A stretch of DNA of 64,000 bases, taken from contig JACCES010000003.1 of NCBI GenBank assembly GCA_013416455.1, positions 1 to 64,000 on the forward strand, in the 5' to 3' direction. The notes below the pieces were generated by a model that saw nothing but the letters and a program-made list of their open reading frames with translations, did no database searches and was not told where the DNA came from. This document shows positions 17,088 through 24,769 of this stretch, piece after piece. A program made the position numbers and the translations under genes. The stretch's first letter is position 1. Every line of letters begins with the position of its first letter. The stretch is from Alcaligenaceae bacterium (GTDB lineage Bacteria > Pseudomonadota > Gammaproteobacteria > Burkholderiales > Burkholderiaceae_B).

Positions 17088-17570
17088 ATGTTGCCGACAC
17101 AGTCCATGTATTACGAAGACGTCCATATCGGGCAGGAACTTCCAGCGCTTCGCAAGGGCCCGCTGACTACCGCCCACTTGATGCGCTGGTCCGCCGCCAT
17201 GGAGAACTGGCACAGGATTCATTATGACCAAGCCTACGCAAAGAATTGCGAGAAGCTTCCGGAGCTTCTTATCAATGGCTCTTTGAAGCAACAGTTCATC
17301 ATGGAGCTTTTAACCACTTGGGCCGGTCCGGATGGTTGGGCCTGGAAAGCCAGTTTTCAATTTCGTTCCATGAACCTGGTGGATGAGACGCTGAGTATCT
17401 GGGGCCGTGTCCGAGAAAAATCCGATGGCCCCGGATATGGGTTGGTGGAACTTGATCTTGGCATCCTGAACAACGGAAACAAGGAGTCAACGCCTGGCAA
17501 TGCCACCGTAGCCTTGCCTTATCGCAAAGGTGCTCCTGTGCCTTATCCGTTTGTTCCCCCTCAACCATGA
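17088..17570 (+). CDS. MaoC-like hydratase subunit, C-terminal hotdog type
   Basis: The 160-residue hotdog protein has the active-site helix segment AAMENWHRIHYDQAYA near residue 37, matching the N-x-I-H part of the hydratase-2 motif with Glu in place of the usual Asp. It lies three bases after its partner gene and 34 bases before the lyase gene. With the partner it should hydrate an alpha-beta unsaturated CoA ester to a 3-hydroxyacyl-CoA, giving the substrate for the following HMG-CoA-lyase-like enzyme. Similar chains occur in mesaconyl-CoA and itaconyl-CoA hydratases. Confidence 0.82.
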   Translation: MLPTQSMYYEDVHIGQELPALRKGPLTTAHLMRWSAAMENWHRIHYDQAYAKNCEKLPELLINGSLKQQFIMELLTTWAGPDGWAWKASFQFRSMNLVDETLSIWGRVREKSDGPGYGLVELDLGILNNGNKESTPGNATVALPYRKGAPVPYPFVPPQP

Positions 17571-17604
17571 GTCCGGGAAGGCTCACACTCGCTTGGAGGA
17601 AAGA

Positions 17605-18594
17605 ATGTCGGATTTACCCAAAACAGTTCGCATAAATGAGGAAGGGCCGCGCGAGGGTTTCCAGATAGAGAAGGGTCCCATCACGACAGCCCAAAAGATT
17701 TCATTGATCGACAGCCTTTCCGAAACCGGGCTGAAGCAGATCCAGACAGTATCATTCGTCCCAGCCAAGAATGTTCCTGGCATGGCTGACGCTGACGATG
17801 TCGCAAAAGGCTTTACCCGGCATCCTGGTGTTGCATACACTGCATTGTGGCTTAATGCAAGAGGCTTGGAGCGAGCACTCGGCATTGGCCGACTGGACAT
17901 AAACGGTACGCTTTCACTATGTGCATCGGAATCATTTCTACTGCGAAATCAAAAGCGTACGTTTGAAGAAAACCTGCAGGCTCAACATGAAATGGTGGCG
18001 ATGTACCGGGACCACAATGTGCCCGTCGTACGTGCCGGCCTGCAAGCCGCTTTCGGCTGCAACTTTGAAGGCGACATCCCATTGCCCAGGGTACTTGAAA
18101 TGGTCGGGCAAATGCTAGACATTGGCCAGCAATACGAGCTGGACTTGCAGTATATTTCCCTGGCCGACACCATGGCCTGGGCCACACCTCTGAGCATCAA
18201 ACGTGTGGTCGGCGCAGTTCGTGACAAGTTTCCCGCCTTGGATATTTCACTGCATTTGCATGACACTCGCGGCATGGGCATCGCGAACGCCTATGCGGGG
18301 CTGGAAATGGGAGTCGCCATATTTGACGGAGCGGTGGGCGGCCTTGGCGGCTGCCCTTTTGCCGCGCATCAAGGCGCCGCTGGAAATGTATGTACCGAAG
18401 ATCTGGTATTCATGTGTCAGGAAATGGGAATTGAGACGGGAATCGACCTTGAAAAATTGATCGAGTCCGCATTGCTGGCTGAACAGATTGTAGGACACCC
18501 TTTGCCTGGAACAATCATGAAAGGCGGAACACTATCCAGGCTGCGGGAAAAAATCCGTGCGCGGACGTCTGATGTTGTTGCGGGGAATGCATGA
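17605..18594 (+). CDS. HMG-CoA-lyase-like enzyme
   Basis: The 329-residue TIM-barrel protein belongs to the HMGL/isopropylmalate synthase family. The catalytic Arg region NEEGPREGFQIE is at the first strand, metal-ligand segments are SLADTMAW and HLHDTRGMG, and the signature loop GGLGGCPFAAHQG holds the catalytic Cys. It should cleave a 3-hydroxy-3-substituted acyl-CoA into acetyl-CoA (or homologue) and a keto compound. The start at 17605 (MSDLPK) was chosen because GGAGG stands eight bases upstream; upstream codons overlap the hydratase gene. The exact substrate is not clear. Confidence 0.88.
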   Translation: MSDLPKTVRINEEGPREGFQIEKGPITTAQKISLIDSLSETGLKQIQTVSFVPAKNVPGMADADDVAKGFTRHPGVAYTALWLNARGLERALGIGRLDINGTLSLCASESFLLRNQKRTFEENLQAQHEMVAMYRDHNVPVVRAGLQAAFGCNFEGDIPLPRVLEMVGQMLDIGQQYELDLQYISLADTMAWATPLSIKRVVGAVRDKFPALDISLHLHDTRGMGIANAYAGLEMGVAIFDGAVGGLGGCPFAAHQGAAGNVCTEDLVFMCQEMGIETGIDLEKLIESALLAEQIVGHPLPGTIMKGGTLSRLREKIRARTSDVVAGNA

Positions 18595-19967
18595 TGACTG
18601 TCCAGCTATCCAGTGAGCTCGGGTGTTTCGTATCCAGTTTAAGATACGAGGATATCCCTTCCGAAGCCCTGCGGTTCATTCACTATGGTTTCGCAGACTG
18701 CATTGCCGTGATGATCGCGGGCCGCAATGAAACACCCCCCACCCTCATGCAAGCAATACTGAAGCCTTCGGCGGTGGAATCGACCGTGCTGTTTCGACCC
18801 CACAAGACGTCGGCCCAGGACGCTGCCTGGATCAACGGTGTCGCCGCGCATGTGCTGGACTACGATGATGTGGCGCTACGGGGACATCCGAGCTGCGTAC
18901 TTGTCCCCGCAATTATCGCAGAGGCGGAAGCACTGGGGGCGGGCGGAAAAAAAATGATGACGGCTTACGCGGCCGGATATGAAACATGGGCGGAGCTGGT
19001 ACGGCGCGACCCTGATCAGCACCATACAAAAGGTTGGCATCCCACAGGCATTTTCGGGGCGATCGCCGCCGCGGCGGCATGTGCGTCACTAAGAGGGCTG
19101 AATGCGCAGCAGGCCACTCATGCGATCTGCCTGGGCGCATCGCAAAGTGCCGGCCTGATGGCAAACTTCGGCTCAATGACCAAGTCGTATCATGCCGGCC
19201 GTTCCGCACATTCCGGCGTCATTTCCGCCCGGCTGGCCCATGCCGGCTTTACCGCGTCCCCAGACGGGATCGAGCATCCACAGGGGTTTCTTGCCGCGGT
19301 ATCACCGTTGGGCAACGTCGACCTTTCCTCCCCGATCGAGGCGGGTGCAAAGTGGAAGCTTCCACGCTCGAGGATCAGCATCAAGAAGTATCCCACATGC
19401 TTCGCAACGCATCGCGCCATCGACGGCATCCTTGACCTCTTGAAGGTGCACGCCGTACGCCCGAACCAAGTGAAGAAGGTGAACGCATCGGTCAGCAGGC
19501 GCAATACGGCCATTCTACGGAACCATTCACCACAGACAGGGCTCGCGGCGAAGTTCAGCATGGAATTTGCAATGGCCTCGGCGCTTATTGCGGGCCGCGT
19601 GACGCTCGCGGAGCTAACGGATGAATTCGTGAGCCGTCAGGATGTTCAAGATCTGATGAAACGGGTTACCGTAATACCCGACGATCGCATGGACCCCAAT
19701 CCAAATGCGAACGGCTATGCCATTTACGACCAAGTCACCATCGAAACCGTCGACGGCCGGAACCTTGCGGGAGAACAGATCAATTTGGTGCGTGGCGGCG
19801 CCGATCGGCCACTTGAACAATCAGAACTCTGGGACAAATTCCAGGGCTGTTTGACGGCCGGCGATTTTGACCAGGATTTGATCAAACCCTTATTTCAGGC
19901 GCTTATGACGCTGGAGCATTGTTCCGACGCCCGCGCCCTTGTGTCGCAGTTCAGCGCCACCCCATAA
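18591..19967 (+). CDS. MmgE/PrpD-family protein
   Basis: The 458-residue protein has the two-domain MmgE/PrpD architecture: a helical domain with VAAHVLDYDDV near residue 83 and HPTGIFGAIAAAAACA near residue 148, then a small alpha/beta domain from about residue 265. Members include 2-methylcitrate dehydratase, cis-aconitate decarboxylase and iminodisuccinate epimerase, so dehydration, decarboxylation or epimerisation of a dicarboxylate are all possible here. It overlaps the lyase gene by four bases and is the last gene of the operon. Confidence 0.88.
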   Translation: MMTVQLSSELGCFVSSLRYEDIPSEALRFIHYGFADCIAVMIAGRNETPPTLMQAILKPSAVESTVLFRPHKTSAQDAAWINGVAAHVLDYDDVALRGHPSCVLVPAIIAEAEALGAGGKKMMTAYAAGYETWAELVRRDPDQHHTKGWHPTGIFGAIAAAAACASLRGLNAQQATHAICLGASQSAGLMANFGSMTKSYHAGRSAHSGVISARLAHAGFTASPDGIEHPQGFLAAVSPLGNVDLSSPIEAGAKWKLPRSRISIKKYPTCFATHRAIDGILDLLKVHAVRPNQVKKVNASVSRRNTAILRNHSPQTGLAAKFSMEFAMASALIAGRVTLAELTDEFVSRQDVQDLMKRVTVIPDDRMDPNPNANGYAIYDQVTIETVDGRNLAGEQINLVRGGADRPLEQSELWDKFQGCLTAGDFDQDLIKPLFQALMTLEHCSDARALVSQFSATP

Positions 19968-20038
19968 CGACACAAACCCTGAAGCAGCCGGCCTCTTCCT
20001 TCCGCTTGCCCGCTTTCTTGCAGATGAACGTCCGGCCT

Positions 20039-20968
20039 TCAGGGAACCAGAACACGCCCCCGCAATTGTTTCGCGAGTACGCAACGGTGCAACTCTACGT
20101 TGATGATTTCTTGTACGGCGTTCATTGTCTTCGTGACAGGCTGGCCGACAGCCGTTGCCGTGACGAGAATTGCACTCATGTCCGGAAGTGCGATCTTGCG
20201 GGCACCCAGGCGGCCATCGGCTATTTCTCTATGCACAATACCGAAAGGAAATACTGCAAAACCCACCGCTTTTTCCACAAGATTCTTTATGGTAGTCACG
20301 GAATGCATTTCCAGAACCAGATTCAGCCCGAGGCCATTGGCCTGCATCACCCTATCGACCGATCTTCGGAGCCCGCTCAATGGGCTGGGCAGGATCAAAG
20401 GGACTTTCTCGACTTCCCCAATGCTCACATCCGGCCCCTCCCCCTGCAGCACAGTGGGAGGAGTAATAAGGAAAAGATCCTCTTCCAGCAGCGGCGACAC
20501 CAGCATGTTGCTGCCCCTGCGCGACTCATAAAGGATAGCGATATCCAGCAACGCCCCTTCCAGCTTTTCGAGAAGGAGCCCGCTCGGACCTTCATATAAT
20601 TTCAAGGTCGCCTTGGGATAATCCACAAGAAACCGATGAACGACCGCCGACCCCATGGTACCGATAATCGACGATGGCATGCCGATTGACACAACCCCGG
20701 TGGGCTCAGTGGACTCTTCGCACAATGTCTCTACAACGCTGCTCAGTTGAGACATTAAAGGAATAGCAGACGCATAAAGCTTTCGCCCCGCTTCGGTCAA
20801 TGCAACCCCTCGACCATGGCGATAGAAAAGCCGCACCCCCAATTTATTTTCCAAATTCTGAATCTGTCGGCTAATGGAAGGTTGGGAAACGCCCAATTTA
20901 ATGGCAGCGAGCGAAAAAGTCTCGACTTCCGCGACGCACTGAAAATACCGTAGCTGCTCGAATTCCAT
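20039..20968 (-). CDS. LysR-family transcriptional regulator
   Basis: The 309-residue regulator has a winged helix-turn-helix at residues 1-60 (FEQLRYFQCVAEVETFSLAA, then QPSISRQIQNLENKLGVRLF) and a substrate-sensing domain after residue 90. It is convergent with the catabolic operon ending at 19967. The start at 20968 (MEFEQLRYF) fits the family better than the ATG at 20980; no strong ribosome binding site supports either. A perfect inverted repeat lies just upstream, and its core recurs before the CoA-transferase operon at 12890, which is the best evidence that it regulates that pathway. Confidence 0.9.
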   Translation of the reverse strand: MEFEQLRYFQCVAEVETFSLAAIKLGVSQPSISRQIQNLENKLGVRLFYRHGRGVALTEAGRKLYASAIPLMSQLSSVVETLCEESTEPTGVVSIGMPSSIIGTMGSAVVHRFLVDYPKATLKLYEGPSGLLLEKLEGALLDIAILYESRRGSNMLVSPLLEEDLFLITPPTVLQGEGPDVSIGEVEKVPLILPSPLSGLRRSVDRVMQANGLGLNLVLEMHSVTTIKNLVEKAVGFAVFPFGIVHREIADGRLGARKIALPDMSAILVTATAVGQPVTKTMNAVQEIINVELHRCVLAKQLRGRVLVP

Positions 20969-20980
20969 GATTGTAACCAT

Positions 20981-21332
20981 AAGCGGATAGTCGACCTGAT
21001 ATCAATCGGAAGATATCAGCCCACGCCGGAATTATATCTGGTCGAAGCCGGATGCACGCATATAAAAATCCTGCAATTCAACGCGATAGCAAAATTTTCC
21101 CCACAGGAAGCGTGATGGACACGGCGACATGGATGCATCTTCCATGAACCATTCATCTATTCAATCGATGTCGGCAACAGCATCATGTAAAGATAAATGC
21201 ATTGCCTCGGCGCCCCCCGGGACAGGCAAACCGGCAAGGCCGGGAACCGTAATTTTTCATGCAAAAACGGCCTGGTTCATTGCGCCATCCGGCTGGGCCG
21301 CCTTCATTGCTGGTGATTTTGTTTCAGTCAAA
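20981..21332. other. 352-base intergenic region upstream of LysR gene
   Basis: No gene is supported here. It holds the LysR-type inverted repeat (20996-21019) and presumably the promoter of the LysR gene. A short frame at 21129 overlaps the 3' end of the Bug gene on the other strand and has no coding character. The region is AT-richer than its neighbours. Confidence 0.5.
20996..21019. promoter_or_regulatory. Perfect inverted repeat, probable LysR binding site
   Basis: CTGATATC (20996-21003) and GATATCAG (21012-21019) are exact inverted copies separated by AATCGGAA. It begins 27 bases upstream of the LysR start on the minus strand. It contains ATATCAATCGG, also present at 12596-12606. Confidence 0.6.
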
Positions 21333-22358
21333 TCAATAGAGAGTAAGATTCGCGTGCCGAATCAGATTATCCCATATCTCTATCTCGCCCAACAGCCGCC
21401 TATCAAAGTCTTGCGACGTATTTCCCACCGGCTCCAAGCCCTGAAACTTCAGCCATTCCTGCGTCTCTTGAATTGCTATTACCTTCTGGATGGCGCTTGA
21501 AAGCGCGGCCACTGTTTCCTTCGGCGTCTCTCCGGGGGCGGAGAGACCATACCAGACACCGGTCTCATAATCGGGCACACCTGATTCATTCAATGTCGGT
21601 ATCTCCGGCCACAGGGAAGTTCTATTCAAAGAGGAAACCGCCATCGCCCGCACGCGCCCATCCGTTGAAAGCGACTTTGCCGTCACCAACGGATTGATCA
21701 TCATGTGCACCTCTCCCGATATCAACGCATTCAACGAGGGACCTGACCCCTTATACGGGACGTGCAGAATGTCAACACCGGCCATTGATTTGAACAGCTC
21801 CATGGCCAAATGTACCGACGTCCCTATGCCGGAGGATGCATAGTTCAGCTTACCAGGCTGACCCTTGGCCAAAGCAATGAGTTGCTGTATCGATTGAGCC
21901 TTTAGTGACGGGGTCACTATCAATGCAAACGGCCCGGAACCTATCATACTCACCGGCGAAAAGTCTTTACGCAGGTCATAGGGAACCGACTTTCCCGCGG
22001 CAAACTCCACTGCCAGCGTACCGGTGTGCAAGAGGAGCGTGTCTCCGTCAGGCGCGGAACGTGCAACCATCTCGGCACCGATGGATCCGCCCGCTCCCCC
22101 TTTATTCTCGATGATCACGGTTCGGCCGGTATGCTCGGTAATACGTTGAGCCAAGCCCCTTGCGACCACATCCGCGGATCCCCCCGGCTCATAGGGGACC
22201 ACAATTTTCAAAGGACGCTCGTTTCGAGCCATACTCACCTTTCCAGCGGTGGCTACCGCGAGCCCCGTGGCGATACAGAACGTTCGCCGCCCGTGATCAA
22301 CACGGGACGCCGAACGATTCACGCTGGACAGCCTGAGCTGTGCGCTAGGGTTGCTCAT
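21333..22358 (-). CDS. Bug/TctC-family solute-binding protein, second copy
   Basis: The 341-residue protein has an unusually long, Tat-like N-terminus (GRRTFCIATGLAVATAG near residue 23) before the mature Bug domain (LKIVVPYEPGGSADVVAR near residue 50, IIENKGGAGGS, ILHVPYKGSGPS). Long stretches match the Bug protein at 15541 almost residue for residue, for example LNYxSxGxGTSxHLAMELFK, so the two are recent paralogues that probably bind related ligands. It lies upstream of and in the same direction as the LysR gene. GGAGAC precedes the ATG. Confidence 0.9.
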   Translation of the reverse strand: MSNPSAQLRLSSVNRSASRVDHGRRTFCIATGLAVATAGKVSMARNERPLKIVVPYEPGGSADVVARGLAQRITEHTGRTVIIENKGGAGGSIGAEMVARSAPDGDTLLLHTGTLAVEFAAGKSVPYDLRKDFSPVSMIGSGPFALIVTPSLKAQSIQQLIALAKGQPGKLNYASSGIGTSVHLAMELFKSMAGVDILHVPYKGSGPSLNALISGEVHMMINPLVTAKSLSTDGRVRAMAVSSLNRTSLWPEIPTLNESGVPDYETGVWYGLSAPGETPKETVAALSSAIQKVIAIQETQEWLKFQGLEPVGNTSQDFDRRLLGEIEIWDNLIRHANLTLY

Positions 22359-22422
22359 TATTTGTCTCCTCTATTAGCAGATGCGTGGGCTGCTTTTGGA
22401 ATAAGGCCGATTAGCCCTTCAA

Positions 22423-22446
22423 GTTTCAACGAGAATAACTTGAAAC
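22423..22446. promoter_or_regulatory. 7-bp inverted repeat upstream of the second Bug gene
   Basis: GTTTCAA (22423-22429) and TTGAAAC (22440-22446) flank ten bases, about 65 bases before the Bug start. It differs in sequence from the LysR site at 20996, so another regulator may act here. Confidence 0.35.
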
Positions 22447-22628
22447 GCGGAGAAGTTGTCTGCTGATTCGCATGTATCAGCTATACAAACAATGCATAAT
22501 GACAAAAGGACGGCTTTGACCCGCAGGCAGCCGGAGGGAAGGCTGCCGGTTCCTTTTCTGGTCTGCCGCAGGCGTAATACCCCAGTCGCAAGATAACGAC
22601 GAGGCGTGCGCGGGTGCGCACGGCAAAT

Positions 22629-23291
22629 TCATTTCTTCAGAAATTTTTCTAAGAATGAAAGTGTGCGTTCTTGTGCTCGCAGTGTCGCTTCAGCCTCGAA
22701 GGAGCCTCGTTGATCACATCCGAAGCCATGGCCGGCATTCGCGTAAGTATGTATTTCCACGTGGGGTTGCGCCGCACGAATTGCTTCGACATCTGTCATC
22801 GGGATCGACGCGTCCTTTTCGCCAAAATGCATTTGTACCGGCGCAGTGGGCTTCTTGTCCTTGGCCGAAGCGATGCCTCCGCCATACCAGCACGAAGCGG
22901 CGCTGAAACGATGCTCGTCTCTGCATACTGCCAACCACGCAATCGTACCCCCCCAGCAGTATCCTACAATGCCGGCTTTCATCCCTGGCGCGAACGCATC
23001 CGCGCATGCGTCAATATCCATCAGTGTTTTGGATTCATCGATTTTTGCACGAATGGCCAAACCCTTTTGCACATCTTCCGCCGTATATCCGAGTTCGGTC
23101 CCCGGTTCAGCGCGATCGAACAGGGCCGGACAAATCACCCGGTAGCCTTGTGCCGCAAACCCATCCGCAACACTGCGCATATGACTGTTCACCCCAAAAA
23201 TCTCTTGCACCACAACCAGCCCGCATCGTGCATCCTCCGAGCCCGCCACATAGGCGTCGAACGTATGGCCATCTTTTGCTGTAAGTTTCAT
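22629..23291 (-). CDS. Dienelactone hydrolase family protein
   Basis: The 220-residue alpha/beta hydrolase matches the length of dienelactone hydrolases. The Cys-type triad is visible: Cys112 in GYCWGG, Asp160 in GEKDASIP and His188 in AGHGFGC, with the Glu of VVQEIFG at residue 30 that holds the Cys in the resting state. The family opens dienelactones in chlorocatechol breakdown, but many members act on other lactones or esters. No ring-cleavage genes are nearby, so the substrate here may be a lactone related to the neighbouring catabolic operon. Confidence 0.9.
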   Translation of the reverse strand: MKLTAKDGHTFDAYVAGSEDARCGLVVVQEIFGVNSHMRSVADGFAAQGYRVICPALFDRAEPGTELGYTAEDVQKGLAIRAKIDESKTLMDIDACADAFAPGMKAGIVGYCWGGTIAWLAVCRDEHRFSAASCWYGGGIASAKDKKPTAPVQMHFGEKDASIPMTDVEAIRAAQPHVEIHTYANAGHGFGCDQRGSFEAEATLRAQERTLSFLEKFLKK

Positions 23292-23934
23292 TTACCTTGA
23301 CACTCCATACCAAGAATTTAAATTACACATGGATAATTTTAATTTACGCGACCAACGAAATCCCCTGCATCGGCCCATACAGCCTTATTCTTGTTAAGAA
23401 CACCACCCCGCCAACCGCACTCTCACAATATACGGGTGCCTGCGGTGCCGCATTGCTCTGTCATGTTATTAGCGGCCTATAATCAAGAACCCGTGGAGCA
23501 GGCGCAGTACGAAAACGACAGCGTCCTCCGATCAGGTTTCACGCTTGTAAGTACGCATAGGGCTTGAACTGATTATTGAGATGAATGGCTTTCATGACAA
23601 GAGGGCCATTACCTTTATCAGATATACATCTCTCGCATACCTCTGCTCCGCTATGCAGTGAAGAACTCCGGCCCGCAGGCTCAAACCGGAGATGGAGGCA
23701 ACCTTTTGTATGGCTGCATTGGCATCATGCGCCAATCTTCCTCACGACAGCTTCGTCCTGGAGCGTGGTCAGCGGCTTGTCGATGCCAAATTGGCCGATT
23801 GAGATTGAGCGGAGGCAATGCGCCATTGATCTGAGCGTTCGGCACCCCCGGAACCGACCCGAAGCCTGGGGAAGTGAAGTCGCCATCTCCACTGCTCATT
23901 TCAATTAATTCGATAATTGTTGTATTATTGAACC
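23292..23934. other. 643-base region between hydrolase and ars operon, no gene recognised
   Basis: Short frames exist on both strands (for example 23585-23908 plus), but none shows a ribosome binding site, a recognisable family or convincing codon use. Composition changes from AT-rich (23300-23420) to mixed. It could contain decayed remnants, but I see none I can name. The last 30 bases carry the ArsR-type operator. Confidence 0.5.
23909..23932. promoter_or_regulatory. ArsR-type operator/promoter
   Basis: An imperfect inverted repeat, TTCGATAATT (23909-23918) and TATTATTGAA (23923-23932), sits directly before the arsR start in an AT-rich stretch. Position and form are those of ArsR/SmtB operators. 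Confidence 0.55.
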
Positions 23935-24258
23935 ATGAATGAAGATCAAACTATTGCCGCGCTGAGCGCCCTGGCCCACACCCAGCGACTGCGCGTGTTC
24001 CGCGCCCTTGTCGTTGCCGGTGCGGAAGGGCTGACGCCCAGCATCCTGGCGGACCAGCTCGATGTCGCCCGCAACACTCTGTCGTTCCATTTGAAAGAGC
24101 TGGCCCACGCCGGGCTGGTCACCGTCGAACAACAAGGGCGCAACCTCATCTACCGTGCCGATTTCGCCCGGATGAACGGTCTGATCGGCTACCTGACCGA
24201 GCACTGCTGCCAAGGCGGCGTCTGCGAGGTTTCCGATTCCTCTCATTGCGATTGCTGA
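23935..24258 (+). CDS. arsR: ArsR-family arsenic-responsive repressor
   Basis: The 107-residue winged-helix protein has the recognition helix VARNTLSFHLKELAHAGLV near residue 44. The classical ELCVCDL arsenite site is absent; instead a C-terminal cluster (Cys91, Cys92, Cys97 in HCCQGGVC, plus Cys105 and Cys107) is present. This resembles the C-terminal As(III) site described for Acidithiobacillus ferrooxidans ArsR. It heads the operon arsR-arsC-acr3 and would release its own operator on binding As(III). Confidence 0.92.
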   Translation: MNEDQTIAALSALAHTQRLRVFRALVVAGAEGLTPSILADQLDVARNTLSFHLKELAHAGLVTVEQQGRNLIYRADFARMNGLIGYLTEHCCQGGVCEVSDSSHCDC

Positions 24259-24262
24259 CACC

Positions 24263-24760
24263 ATGACCACCGATACTCCCTATAACGTGCTCTTTATCTG
24301 CACAGGGAACTCGGCCCGCTCCATCCTGGCCGAATCCATTCTCAACAAATTGGGCAAGGGGCGCTTTCATGCCTATTCGGCAGGCAGCCAGCCCAAGGGA
24401 GCCGTGCATCCGCTGGCGCTTGCCACCTTGGAGCAGCTACGCATGCCCACAGCGGGGTGCCGCAGCAAGAGTTGGAACGAATTCGCCGCGGCCGGGGCGC
24501 CGGTGTTCGACTTTATCTTCACCGTCTGCGACAACGCCGCCGGCGAGATCTGCCCGGTCTGGCCCGGCAAACCCGTGTCAGCGCACTGGGGCGTCGCCGA
24601 CCCTGCAGCCACGGAAGGCACGGAAGAGCAGCGGCTCAAAGCTTTCAAGGATGCCGCGCGCACGCTGCACCGCCGAATCGAGCTGTTTCTGTCCTTACCG
24701 CTGCGGCGCCTGGACGACATGTCGCTGCGACACGAGTTGCGCAGTATCGGTCAACAGTGA
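24263..24760 (+). CDS. arsC: Arsenate reductase, low-molecular-weight phosphatase type
   Basis: The 165-residue protein has the P-loop CTGNSARS with nucleophile Cys13 and the general-acid DPA segment near residue 113 (WGVADPAATEG). It reduces arsenate to arsenite in the cytoplasm so that the Acr3 pump encoded nine bases downstream can export it. A second Cys in VCDNAAGEICPVWPG near residue 89 fits the reductase type. It begins four bases after arsR. Confidence 0.92.
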   Translation: MTTDTPYNVLFICTGNSARSILAESILNKLGKGRFHAYSAGSQPKGAVHPLALATLEQLRMPTAGCRSKSWNEFAAAGAPVFDFIFTVCDNAAGEICPVWPGKPVSAHWGVADPAATEGTEEQRLKAFKDAARTLHRRIELFLSLPLRRLDDMSLRHELRSIGQQ

Positions 24761-24769
24761 GCGGGTCGC

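Noticed and set aside
19977-20044. Inverted CCCTGAAG/CTTCAGGG pair between convergent genes, considered as terminator
   Set aside because: The arms are far apart (52 bases), the right arm lies at the end of the LysR coding region, and there is no T run.
23585-23908. 107-residue frame upstream of arsR
   Set aside because: No ribosome binding site, mixed composition and no recognisable motif.
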